From NCBI GenBank assembly GCA_032158295.1, contig CM063246.1:22520135-22584134 (forward strand): DNA of 64,000 bases. The letters run 5' to 3'. The notes beneath the pieces are model-generated. The model searched no databases. It saw only the letters and a list, made by a program, of their open reading frames with translations, and was not told where the DNA came from. This document shows, piece by piece, positions 11,768 to 23,900 of the stretch (its first letter is position 1; each line of letters starts with the position of its first letter). Both the position numbers and the translations under genes were made by a program. The stretch is from Pycnopodia helianthoides (taxonomy: Eukaryota; Echinodermata; Asteroidea; Forcipulatida; Asteriidae).

Positions 11768-12424
11768 CGTTTTGACCCAGGATATGGGCGATTTCCTATG
11801 CAGTTATTTTGTACGCAGCCTAGGGAGGAAGCTGATTCCGCTATATCAGTATATTCTTAGACGCGGAGTCTCGGTGCTCTGTGCACAAGCAATGGGCACG
11901 GGAATATAGCCATATCACGGGCCCACCTGGCCCATACACTGTGCACAAACAATGCACACAGCAATGAAGCCATACCACGGGTCAACTCGGCCCATACTTT
12001 GTGCACAAAAGATGGGCACAGGATTTTGCCCATATCCGGATCCACTCGTCCCAATAGTTTGTGCACAAGCAATGGGCACAGGAATATGGCCATATCACGG
12101 GTCCACCCCGGCCCATACACTGTGCACAAACAATGCACACACAGGTATATGCCCATATCACGGGCCCACCCCGGCCCATACACTGTGCACAAACAATGCA
12201 CACAGCAATACAACCATACCACGGGTCAACTCGGCCCATACTTTGTGCACAAGTGATGGGCACAGGAATTTGCCCATATCCCGGGTCCACCCGTCCCAAT
12301 CGTTTGTGCACAAGCAATGGGCACAGGAATATGGCCATATCACGGGTCCACCCCGGCCCATAGGCCGTGTACAAAATATCTGCATAGGATTTCGCCCATA
12401 TCCTGGGTCAAAACGGCAGTTTTC
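11768..12424 (+). repeat. 60-bp monomer array (array 2)
   Basis: The same capped structure and orientation as array 1, with about eight monomers. The right half (from ~12,060) is nearly identical to that of array 1, the left half is more variable. Confidence 0.9.
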
Positions 12425-12679
12425 TTATGGAGGGGGTTTCGCGAAATTTTGAAAATTATTAAAATAAATTTTTTTTCGGTGTGAATAAGAAGCGACAAGT
12501 CCTTACAAATAATAACATCTAGTTCTGAACTTCTAATTAATTTTTTTTTTATTATTAAAAAAAAAAAAACTTTTTCCACACAAAAATGTGGACGTTCTCA
12601 AACAATTCTGTCCTTGATGAAACCCCTCCTTTACATTATATAAACTTTGTTTAAATTGAAAATAACATGTTTTCAAGTA

Positions 12680-12735
12680 GTCAACAAAATTTTGAAAGTA
12701 CTTTTAATTTAATATTTTTACAGCTTTTTTTTATG
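12680..12735. repeat. Centre of the large inverted repeat
   Basis: Plus-oriented sequence (ACATGTTTTCAAGTAGTC, ~12,664-12,682) is followed within ~50 bp by the inverted unit start (TTTTATGTAGCAAATCTGTA, ~12,730). The same blocks occur elsewhere in opposite orientation. The arms are not symmetrical base for base around this point, so this is an inversion junction and not a perfect cruciform centre. Confidence 0.75.
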
Positions 12736-13175
12736 TAGCAAATCTGTATAAAAAACGATGGAAGGTGGCGGCGGCACTTAACTGAAAACTAATAATAAAC
12801 TCTGTGACAGATAAAATGGTGGAACCCGAAATTTAAAAAAAAACATTTTTTAATAAATAATAGTCCAAACTTTATATTAAAAAATTAATACACTATAAGG
12901 TTTAAATTTCCTTGACTACTTGAAAACATGTTATTTTCAATTTAAATAAAGTTTATATAATGTAAAGGAGGGGTTTCATCAGGGACAGAATTGTTTGAGA
13001 ACGTCCACATTTTTTTGTAGAAAAAGTTTTGTTTTTTTTCATAATTAAAAAAAATTTAATTAGAAGTTCAGAACTAGATGTTATTATTTGTAAGGACTTG
13101 TCGCTTCTTAATCACCCCGAAAAAAAATTTAACTTAATAATTTTCAAAATTTCGCGAAACCCCCTCCATAAGAAA

Positions 13176-13583
13176 ACTGTCGTTTTGACCCAGGATATGG
13201 GCGAAATCCTATGCAGATATTTTGTACACGGCCTATGGGCCGGGGTGGACCCGTGATATGGCCATATTCCTGTGCCCATTGCTTGTGCACAAACGATTGG
13301 GACGAGTGGACCCGGGATATGGGCAAATTCCTGTGCCCATCACTTGTGCACAAAGTATGGGCCGAGTTGACCCGTGGTATGGTTGTATTGCTGTGTGCAT
13401 TGTTTGTGCACAGTGTATGGGCCGGGTGGACCCGTGATATGGGCATATTCCTGTGTGGGCATTGTTTGTGCACAGTGTATGGAGACCCCGCGTCTAAGAA
13501 TATACTCATATAGCAGGTTCAGCTTGCTCCTAGGCTGTGTACAAAATAACTGCATAGGAAATCCTGGGTCAAAACGGCAATTG
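13176..13583 (-). repeat. 60-bp monomer array, inverted (array 3)
   Basis: The reverse complement of the arrays 1/2 structure with about four monomers. It is capped by GTCGTTTTGACCCAGGATAT at the left and ATCCTGGGTCAAAACGGC at the right. Confidence 0.9.
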
Positions 13584-14206
13584 TTATCACAAAATTAGGA
13601 TTTTGTTTATAAAGTGGTTTTTTTACGTTCAAAGTCAGCTTAGAAAACTTGTGTTTTCAAGATGTTTTGAACTGCTTTGAGATAAAAAAAAAGACAGAAA
13701 GGTTATGATAATTTATTACGAAAAAATAACATATTTTATTTTAAAAATAATGTTGAAGCTTTTTTTATTTAGCAAATCTGTATAAAAAACAATGCAAGGT
13801 GGCGGCGGCACTTAACTGAAAACTAACTATAAACTCTGTGACAGATAAAATGGTGGAACCCGAAATTTAAAAAAAACATTTTTAAATAAATAATAGTCCA
13901 AACTTTATATTAAAAAATTAATACACTATAAGGTTTAAATTTCCTTGACTACTTGAAAACATGTTATTTTCAATTTAAATAAAGTTTATATAATGTAAAG
14001 GAGGGGTTTCATCAGGGACAGAATTGTTTGAGAACGTCCACATTTTTGTGTGGAAAAAGGTTGGTTTTTTTTCATAATTAAAAAAAATTAATTAGAAGTT
14101 CAGAACTAGATGTTATTATTTGTAAGGACTTGTCGCTTCTTATTCACACCGAAAAAAAATTTATTTTAATAATTTTCAAAATTTCGCGAAACCCCCTCCA
14201 TAGAAA

Positions 14207-14614
14207 ACTGCCGTTTTGACCCAGGATATGGGCGAAATCCTATGCAGATACTTTGTACACGGCCTATGGGCCGGGGTGGACCCGTGATATGGCCATATTC
14301 CTGTGCCCATTGCTTGTGCACAAACGATTGGGACGAGTGGACCCGGGATATGGGCAAATTCCTGTGCCCATCACTTGTGCACAAAGTATGGGCCGAGTTG
14401 ACCCGTGGTATGGTTGTATTGCTGTGCGCATTGTTTGTGCACAGTGTATGGGCCGGGTGGACCCGTGATATGGGCATATTCCTGTGTGGGCATTGTTTGT
14501 GCACAGTGTATGGAGACCCCGCGTCTAAGAATATACTCATATAGCAGGTTCAGCTTGCTCCTAGGCTGTGTACAAAATAACTGCATAGGAAATCCTGGGT
14601 CAAAACGGCAATTG
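14207..14614 (-). repeat. 60-bp monomer array, inverted (array 4)
   Basis: Near-identical to array 3 at a distance of 1,031 bp. Flanking AT-rich segments are also near-identical, differing mostly by homopolymer length. Confidence 0.9.
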
Positions 14615-15239
14615 TTATCACAAAATTAGGATTTTGTTTATAAAGTGGTTTTTTACGTTCAAAGTCAGCTTAGAAAACTTGTGTTTTCAAGATGTTTTGA
14701 ACTGCTTTGAGATAAAAAAAAGACAGAAAGGTTATGATAATTTATTACGAAAAAATAACATATATTTTATTTTAAAAATAATGTTGAAGCTTTTTTTTAT
14801 GTAGCAAATCTGTATAAAAAACAATGCAAGGTGGCGGCGGCACTTAACTGAAAACTAACTATAAACTCTGTGACAGATAAAATGGTAGAACCCGAAATTA
14901 AAAAAAAACATTTTTTAATAAATAATAGTCCAAACTTTATATACAAAAATTAATACACTATAAGGTTTAAATTTCCTTGACTACTTGAAAACATGTTATT
15001 TTCAATTTAAATAAAGTTTATATAATGTAAAGGAGGGGTTTCATCAGGGACAGAATTGTTTGAGAACGTCCACATTTTTTTGTAGAAAAAGTTTTTTTTT
15101 TTTTCATAATTAAAAAAATTTAATTAGAAGTTCAGAACTAGATGTTATTATTTGTAAGGACTTGTCGCTTCTTAATCACCCCGAAAAAAAATTTAACTTA
15201 ATAATTTTCAAAATTTCGCGAAACCCCCTCCATAAGAAA

Positions 15240-15655
15240 ACTGTCGTTTTGACCCAGGATATGGGCGAAATCCTATGCAGATATTTTGTACACGGCCTAT
15301 GGGCCGGGGTGGACCCGTGATATGGCCATATTCCTGTGCCCATTGCTTGTGCACAAACGATTGGGACGAGTGGACCCGGGATATGGGCAAATTCCTGTGC
15401 CCATCACTTGTGCACAAAGTATGGGCCGAGTTGACCCGTGGTATGGTTGTATTGCTGTGTGCATTGTTTGTGCACAGTGTATGGGCCGGGTGGACCCGTG
15501 ATATGGGCATATTCCTGTGTGGGCATTGTTTGTGCACAGTGTATGGAGACCCCGCGTCTAAGAATATACTCATATAGAGGGTTCAGCTTGCTCCGTAGGC
15601 TGTGTACAACATAACTTTGCATTGGAAATCGCCCATATCTGGGGTCAAACGGGGC
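15240..15655 (-). repeat. 60-bp monomer array, inverted (array 5)
   Basis: The third inverted unit. Its right cap is diverged (GCCCATATCTGGGGTCAAAC), which marks the outer edge of the block at ~15,655. Confidence 0.85.
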
Positions 15656-15669
15656 GATATTTGGAATTA

Positions 15670-16755
15670 TGGCTAAACCAAATTATGTTGAGGTAATTTT
15701 AAAGGCTTTCAAGGTTTATAATTCATTTTTAAATAACTTTTACAACAACAATTCATTCATCCTTTTAAAAGAAAACTTGCATTATCAATTTAGGGTTTCA
15801 GAAAAATTTGAAAAAGTTTTTGGTCAGGGAGAGAGAGAGACCTTTAGGGCTAAAAAAAGGAAAAGAGGCTTTCCCCATTATCAAGTAGTTTGACTATTGG
15901 TACACTTCAGACAAGAATAAATAAAACAAAACTGTCCAATATTGATTACTGATTTGTCTTCCGAGCGCAGGACTTTTTAATTATTATTGTACAAATTCAT
16001 TTCAGGAAACCTGGGAAGTTGCCTGTAGACGTCATACAAGCAGCCAGTGGTGTAACTGAGGGGGCGGGGCCACATACCCCATGGTTCCCCTGCTCTTCGT
16101 TTGAAATCGCGGCTTTATAATAAACTTATCAGAACAAAATGTCGCATATATCTTCTATGTAGTAATTTCAGTGGTTTAAAAAAAACTAGTTTTAGCAGAC
16201 AATTTTATTTGTTTTACCAGTATGTCAGATTATCTTACAAAACAAAATAGTAAATCGCATAAAAAGAGCGCTGAAAATTGGCCTAATTACTTAAGACATA
16301 AATGAAACTCCAGTTTTAATTGGCCAGAACAAAACCTCTAGAAAAATCGTGCTCCCCTCGTGTCTCTAAAATGTTACCCTCGTTTCGGCGCATTTCATTG
16401 ATTAATTACTGTATTATTTTTGTTATAGGGGTATGTAAATTCAGACGAAATAAACCTGTCCATGAACCGATTGATCGCCTATAATGATGATGCTTTCAAT
16501 AACAAACAAATCTGTTTAGTTATAGACATTTATTTCCATTGCAACGCGCGTCACAGCCTGAAATTTTGCAAACCAAGGTTGGGAAAATTTGGAAAGCCAT
16601 AAATGCAAAGCAAAAACAGATAGCCCAGTTTGTAACAAATGTTACACAAATATTTAAACAAGAATACTGTTGAATTTGTTGGAAACAAGCAAACCGTTTG
16701 TATGTATTCTTGAAAGTTCGCAAAAACGTTGAATTTGGTGATAAGTTGATAACGT
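15670..16755. other. No recognisable gene
   Basis: AT-rich DNA. A CAGTGGTGTAACTGAGG word at ~16,053 resembles a hAT-like MITE end without a partner. No exon-like stretch is seen. Confidence 0.45.
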
Positions 16756-16757
16756 CT

Positions 16758-17095
16758 GGGTCCAATTTCATAGAACTGCTTAAGCACAAAAAGTAGATTA
16801 GCACAGCAACATTGTGCTTACCAGATTAAGGTTACCAGCCAATGTACCATGAACCATTTTTGACAGGTATCCTGTTCATTTTTGCTAAGCAGAAAACTTT
16901 TTAGCAACAGTTTCTGCTGAAGCAACTCTAGCTACTGAAGCAGTTGCTTACACCTATTCTGCTAAGCAACTATAAGCATGATACCAGTCACAGATGCTAC
17001 ATGTGAAATGGTATTTTAGCTGGTCACCTTTTTCTGGTAAGCATAATTTTGTTGTGCTCAGCCAGTTTTTGTGCTTAAGCAGCTCTCTGGTTTAA
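16758..17095. mobile_element. MITE with CCAATTTCATAGARCTGCTTAAGC ends (copy 1)
   Basis: The left end GGGTCCAATTTCATAGAACT runs into GCTTAAGCACAAAA. The right end is the inverse, TTTTTGTGCTTAAGCAGCTC, but is cut short after it. The inner part is rich in GCTAAGCA-type words that pair with each other. A shorter relative is at 38,382-38,583. Confidence 0.7.
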
Positions 17096-17099
17096 AAGT

Positions 17100-19905
17100 T
17101 AGTGTCGGTTTGGCGTCCTCTTGTGATAAATATTAAACACGAATGGTACTCTTTCATTAGTTCAAAAACTTTATTATGAAAAACAAAAGAGATATTAATT
17201 AATGTATTCTACATTTATGTTTGATAAGCAATATTTTACTCTTAGAGTCTTAGATCAGAGTATTCAAAATGCAGGTATTTAATCTCACGGTAAAAACGAC
17301 GTATATTTTTATATATTTTGAATTATAGAAAGTAAATAAATAAAAGTAGTTAAGAAATAAACAATTTCTTATTTCATTTTAAAAGAAAAAAATGTAAAAG
17401 GCTGTGCTTGAATCTGAATGACAATTATACACAGGGTTCGTCCGACACATAGGTATACAAATGGGTGCAAAAATGTGAGTTAGTTGATTATTATTTAATG
17501 TAAAGAAAAACAATTTTTAACAATTCGCCAAAGAAAAGGCAGTCAGGACTATTTAAGATAAACTGGTGATTGAGTTTCTTCCATTGATATAATAAGCTGT
17601 TTTATGGTACATACGAAATAGTGATATGGATGACAGTATTGAATATTGAACAAAACATGTATGGTTTAAAAACTGCCTTTTATCCCTTTATACCCCAGTG
17701 TTAGCCTTCTCAGTGTTTATATCCAATGACTACTGTTAAACCCCTCATCCAAAATGTCAACCTTGACTTAATATAGTAAACGCCTTGTCGAAACATTTTT
17801 TTTGTTCTAAATCTATAATATGTCGTGGAGATAATTCCATTTATTGCGTTCAAAACACATTCACAACTGTTTAATTTGAATATATACATGACAACTAATC
17901 TCAAAGGTAGATTATTATACTTCAAAGTTACTTATATATAACTTACTTGACTAAAAGTCACATTATTCCCAAGTATCTAGTGAAATCGTCTTACCAGGTG
18001 CTGTTTCATTAGAAACAAAAATGCAATTGTGTGTCATTTTAGGTGATGATCAGCCAACCATCGTTTGAAAGGGAGTTTTAAAACATGGCCTGTTTGACAT
18101 CCCAGCTGAAAGTCTTCACCATTTGCTCTCGTTTTTCTGAGCAGTCACAGAGCACAAATGTAAACAGATCATAGAGACGACATTTCATATTAAAACATAC
18201 CCCACATTTTCTCGAGAAAAAAACAAAACAAAAACAATTACCAATGATGTAATTTCCCTTTATGGGGTAAATGATTTCCTTAAGGTGTTTTTTTTTCAGC
18301 TACAGACCAAGTTCAAATTAAAATCATGAAAATAAATACAAAATACACATCTTTTGAATTCTAAGGTTTACTTTCCAGCCCCTGTCACAAATAATATGTT
18401 CAAGTTGACACCATTCATAAGCATAGATTCACCTTAAAGAAATAAGAAAAACAGGAGGCTTGTTACAAAACTAGAAAGACAAATAATGTATATCTTACAA
18501 AATATATTTGTACTTCAACCCTGTAAGGTTCAACTACTCTCCACGTTGAAAATATAATCTAGTTATGATATGACAACCAAAGTTAAGTAAAACAGAAATA
18601 ATAAATCTAATAATAATGTTTGTAGATGTACAATGAACAAAATAATATTGCCAAACTCCCTTTAAGTTAAATTGAAGATATCCAAATTAATTTTTTTTTA
18701 TAATTATGAAAACATGTTAACTTTTTGTCTTTATTTCCTACTAAAATAGTTTTGTGTTCGTATGAGACCCCCTTGCAAGGGTTGTACACATTCAGTTTCC
18801 CTTGTGGTTTATTACTTATTAAGTTTATTACAAAATAAAGGTTGACGCACATACTGAACTACTTTTAACTACTTTTTCTAAAAGTTTTGTTTTTATAATT
18901 TTTACATCCAGTTGTTACAATTATTCTTGGAAAGTTGGTAGCTCACTCAGCAAGACTTCATCTGATATAGGAAACCAATACAACATGCACAATCAATTGA
19001 AATCTCAAAGATGCGTCGTCAGAATTTTGTTGCTTATTATTTTTACAGTACAAAATATACTAAATTTTGAATAACTATTTTCCCATAGTCGATGAAGTTG
19101 TCAACTTTCATCTTTGAGAAGCTCAATGGAAACAAACTGTGAACAGTTAGTGACTTTTAGTTAAGAAGGGACACCAAGGTCGAATAAATCAATTTGGTGA
19201 TGCATTCATTAAAAAATGTAAGTCTCTAAAACCGCATTTTAAAATGGTGTAAAATGCCACTGTGTTTGATACAATTCAAGTGCAATTTTTGTCAAAATCC
19301 AAAACGTTCGTTGACATCACATTTCAAATGGTCTGTACATTTATAGCATCGAATTTGACCTTTTGACTGGTGCAACAAAATCATCTCTGGAATGTACAGA
19401 CCTATTTGCTTTTGCTGTCCCATGACGTCATGTTTTTTAAATTTCGCTCTTTACATTTTACACCATTTTAACATGGGATTAGAGACTTGTAATTCCCCCC
19501 CCCCCCCCACTGCCATGAGGACTCTATTTATTGGAAAATGAGTACAACACAAAAATTAACTTGACCTTGGAGCCCCTCTTTAAAGTAATAACTATACAAA
19601 TGAGTTACTGTCTTGACACCACAGTATCTTGCTACTACAATAATACTAACAGCATTCATGTCCATTTTATACAAGTATTTCAGGCATTGGGAATGACATA
19701 TGCAAAAGCATTTTAATGGTTCTTTAATGTATGTATACTATTCACGGAAAAAGAAACTTCAAAAACTTGGTCTTTCAGCGCCAAATTTTTGTTTGACTTA
19801 ACTTTAAACCAAGAGCAGTCTTCACAGGCTGGATGAAACAGTTTTGTCAAAAGTTGTTATTGTCGAATATAACAACCAATTTTGCGAATAATTGTTGTCC
19901 TTGTA
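17100..19905. other. No recognisable gene
   Basis: AT-rich sequence downstream of IRF-B. Short open frames on both strands carry no motif I recognise and have no flanking splice-site pattern. A poly(C) run lies at ~19,495-19,509. Confidence 0.45.
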
Positions 19906-19908
19906 AAC

Positions 19909-20090
19909 TCACTAGATTGTATTTCCACCATGCAAAGTTTCAAATCCTACTCAAGTATACAATGTTACCCCCAAAACTCACTAGATTGTATTTCCACCAT
20001 GCGAAGTTTCAAATCCTACTCAAGTATACAATGTTACCCCCAAAACTCACTAGATTGTATTTCCACCATGCAAAGTTTCAAATCGTACTG
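19909..20090 (+). repeat. 69-bp tandem repeat, 2.7 copies
   Basis: CTCACTAGATTGTATTTCCA recurs at 19,909, 19,978 and 20,047 with near-identical sequence between. 69 is a multiple of three, which explains two short repetitive open frames here. Confidence 0.95.
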
Positions 20091-20252
20091 AAAGAGAAGA
20101 TAATAGTGGTCAAGCTTAGTGTAAAGAACCCAGACTCACTCTAGCTAAAGCTCAGTTTCAGTATGTGAATGTGTGTTTGTCTTTGCAACCCCTCCCCTCC
20201 ACACTACTTCCAGCACCCTCACTGACAAACAAATCATAGCTGCAGATGAGAA

Positions 20253-20258
20253 TTTATT
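20253..20258 (-). terminator. Candidate poly(A) signal of IRF-B (AATAAA)
   Basis: AATAAA on the minus strand, ~245 nt after the IRF-B stop codon. The hexamer is common in AT-rich DNA, so support is positional only. Confidence 0.4.
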
Positions 20259-20502
20259 CAAAATTATTTTAGCTTTCCTTCTTTGTACCATGACAAATGA
20301 CTGATATTTGACTGTACACTTTTGTACACATTAAAGCTATTGTTTCTTTGAACAAACACATCAAGAATATGCCACTTGACTTGATTTGTAAAAAGAACCA
20401 AATTCAGCTTTTTGCTGCCATGTGATGTTTTAAATGAATTTACAACGAATGAAATTTCTTTTGGAGGGGGTTCAAATGAGACCAAATTTTTTGATGTGAA
20501 TT

Positions 20503-20953
20503 TCAGTGTGCACATTTGTCTTCGGATGAGTTCAAACTCAGACTAGACATGGATGTTAGTAAGTGAGTTCTGTCACAATCCAAAGATGGGATTTCTTCAA
20601 CTGAATACTGCATTCTTTGGCGCCTCGGTGTGATCTTCATATAGACTAGGTTGTTACTCAAAGGAAACCCTTCCTGCCAAATTTGACCAAAACTCAGGAC
20701 AATGAAAGGTGGGGGAGATCTGATTGGCATTTTATGGATCATCTTACTCGCTACCTTTTGTATAAGGCTGACATTGTCAAACACCTTGACTCTCTCTCCT
20801 TGATCCAGTTTGATCTGATAAAGCAGATCGGGACGTTGGAGGACGTTCTCGGTGATGTCATCTTTCCCAAGATCCGTGGTGTAACAGAAAACATGACTCT
20901 TGCAATAACGCGTGACGTAGATGTTGTGAGAATCGTCATGGGAAACGTAAACC
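20503..20953 (-). CDS. IRF-B exon 7: second half of IAD and C-terminus
   Basis: Acceptor TTTATTGCAG|G, in phase 2. It reads VYVSHDDSHNIYVTRYCKSH and onward, 149 residues after the split Gly, to TAG/TGA-free end ...SEDKCAH and a stop at 20,503. It aligns throughout with IRF-A exon 11 (NIYVTRRC, IKVFDL). The intron before it interrupts the domain at the same point and phase as in IRF-A. Confidence 0.85.
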
Positions 20954-23900
20954 CTGCAATAAAGTGTTGGGAACCAGACTGTACATTAGAGACATCTTTA
21001 TACACCATCTTATTTTATTTTATTTTTTTTATCAGAGGAAAGAAATTAAGGTGGGGGTGGTTATAGCACTGGGGGTATAGAGATTAACACGGATGGTTTC
21101 CGTTGCCCTGGCCTGGGCCATGGTGCCCCTTCAAAGGTTTCCATTGGAAGTGCCCGTTGCAAAATTGAAAAAATGTGTTTGCCCTCTCAACGATGAAACT
21201 CCAGGCCTGCAAAATGTGCTTGACTTATTCAGGGTGTAGAATACAAAGCTCTTCCAGGACAGAAGACACTTCTTATATTAACCAAAATTGTTCAACTGTT
21301 TTTAAACATAGGGAGCTCCAAGGTTTTAGCCAGGATTTGGTAAAAGGGTGTCAAAATTTGCTGGAAACTTAAAAACTTGGTGTCCAAATTGTTCACTTAC
21401 AATACGTTTACTTGTACATGTAAATGACAGATAAAACAGGGTGTCCACTTTTAAAACAGGATGTCCAAAAGACATCCAGACACACCTCTCGCTAACACTC
21501 CTATGGGGAGCTCCATGGGAAGGTTTTAAATTGACGAGCCATTCGTAGCTGAATGGCAGTTCAAGGCAGACTGAATGTTCATTTACCATTTCCGACAAAG
21601 TGTAATGGAATGAAATTGCAGGCCCTCCCCCCCCCACCCAATTTTTGTTTACTCCTAGTATACCTATGTCCAGCTCGGACTAGGGCGAGTCTAGGAGTAG
21701 GTGATTGGCTGGTGTGTGATGAGTGGGTGATTGGTAGCAGGCTAATGAGGAAGGGTTTTCCAGGGGTCAGTGACCATCCCCAAGAAAGTGTTTGGGCACT
21801 TGGCCACTGGACTCCGACAGCGAAAAGTTCTAAGAATTAACCTTCCAAGTTTCTTCAGTCTGTGCACTTTGCCTCTGTCGGATATCTGCATTGGATTGCG
21901 CCCACCAAGGTCCATCAACACTTCAATGATTGCATATTCATCCCCTGTCTTGCTCTAGGTGATTTTGATTTTACTTTTATCTTTCTTGTAAACCTTGGCT
22001 TAAAAGATATTCTTCAAGTTTCTAAGTTTAGACCCACTGTCACTTGTTATTTAATTTGAAGGATCACTACATGTTTTCTGTTGTGTGAGGATAGTGTTCT
22101 AGATGATTTTGATTATTGACATTAGAACAAAAGTACCTTTCTTAAAAGCTCCTATTTTGATCCGATAATTGTTGACTTGTTGTTTTAATAATAATAATAA
22201 TACTGACTTATATAGCGTGGTATCACACCAATTGGCGTCTCAAAGCGCTCAGTACTTTTTCCTGCAAGGTATGCAGAGCTACATTTTGAAGTATGAGACA
22301 TGTTTCTTTACATAGCACCATGTAATGGTTTACAAGGTGCTTTTGGCGCTAGGTTTACAAGGTGCTTTTGGCGCAATATGCTGCCGATCAGACCAGGAAC
22401 ACCGGGGCAAACCCCTTCTCTTTACTATAAGTGTAACTGGGTTCTTTTACGTGCATTACACAACACAGGGGACCTACGGCTTTACGTCCCATCTGAAGGA
22501 CGCAGCAATATTGGTTAAGTGTCTTGCTTAAGGACACAGGTGTCACGACCGGGACTCGAACCCACACTCTGCCGATGAGAAACACCAGAGCTTGAGTCCA
22601 ATGTCTTATCCGCTCGGCCACGACACATTTTCCATGCTCTTTTTACTTTTGAATGCTTACAAAATGTGAATTACGTTTTTTCTCAACTTGATTTATTTAA
22701 TGTTGCTTTTACATCTGCATTATTCAATGTACTAAAAGACAGAATACAGTACTTTAAATGCCTTAAAACTTTACACTTTTTAGAGATGCACTGCATTATC
22801 TAAATGGTTGTTTTATGACTACTTCAATTTAAAGACAATTTACTTGACAACTGAAGGCTACACTTTATTTCTATAGTCTCCACTTAGTCCTTAGTTTGTC
22901 CCAAACCAGAAACTTCTAAAGTTTGAGAGTTTTATTGCTCAATTGATTTGTTTGTTTCCACCTGTTGCTATTAGAAACGACTTATTTATAATCAAACTTT
23001 TGGGATCCTTTTATGAATATGGCAAGAGTTATGGAATAGTTTTGTGTTATAAGTTTCAGTGATTTTACTTTCATGCATTTATCTTCCTTTTAATTTACTG
23101 CCACTAAATGTTTCAGTCGGTAACAATTTTGATCATAGTTTTGCTCTATGGTTTGGTCATTTTTGATGAAGCTTTGATTTGACTTTCTTGTTTGCTTTTT
23201 TAATAGTTTGCATTTACTTTTAATGTTGACTTCTTGAAAGTTTATCAAATCATTTTGTATATAACTGTATATAAATGCTTAAAGTGAACTCGATTTTCAA
23301 GTTTTTCATAGTTTTAATCCTTATTTCATGGTATCAATGAGTCATTGTTCCATGAAATGTGTTTCCACAGTGTTTTGTAATTAGTGAGTAGTGATTAAAA
23401 AAACACAAATTTGCCTCTTGAAGTTCAACCAGCGGAACACCAGTTCCCCAATTTGTGGAGGCCAAACTTTGGTTCTACAAAATTAGCGGACTGTGTTCTG
23501 TCATGAAATTACACAGAACCCACACAGATGCAATGGATATTTATGTGAATCATTGTGTTCTACTTTAAAAAATATCTTCCCAAACCATACTTATTGCCAT
23601 GACAAAATGCTTTTTATAGCCCAAAGCGCCCTATATTATATATCTTGTGTCAGTATAGCTGTCATGTCCAGTGTTTGTCTGTCCTTTGGTTTGCGTGTCT
23701 GTCTGTTTTTTTGTTTGTTTGTTTGTATATGTCTGGCTGTTTTCTGCAAGCTTCTGCTTATCAAAACAGCCCCATAGACCTACTCTATTTATTACATTTA
23801 TTCTGCTCATTGCTACTTATTGTTATTTTGTTTTGCTTTACTCCATAATTACGTGTACTTGTTAAGAAGCCATGCTTTCCCCACACACTGCACTTCACTT

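Larger units (their letters stand above)
10140..15665. repeat. Hierarchical inverted-repeat block (five ~1-kb units)
   Basis: Five related units: two in one orientation (arrays at 10,552-11,155 and 11,768-12,424) and three in the opposite orientation (13,176-13,583, 14,207-14,614, 15,240-15,655). The three inverted units recur with a period of ~1,031-1,033 bp. Each unit holds an AT-rich left part with ACAGAATTGTTTGAGAACGT, a capped array of 60-bp monomers, and an AT-rich right part with GAACGTAAAAAACC. Orientation switches near 12,700. I see no transposase or RT, so this is either a non-autonomous element amplified in tandem or a young satellite. Confidence 0.9.

Noticed and set aside
10552..15625. 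Many overlapping open frames of 60-166 codons on both strands, Cys/His/Gly-rich
   Set aside because: They are produced by the 60-bp monomers, whose length is a multiple of three and which have few stops; the same readings recur in all units and strands.
23493..23865. Val/Cys/Phe-rich overlapping readings
   Set aside because: Driven by a short GTTTGTTTGTTT run, no start or splice support.
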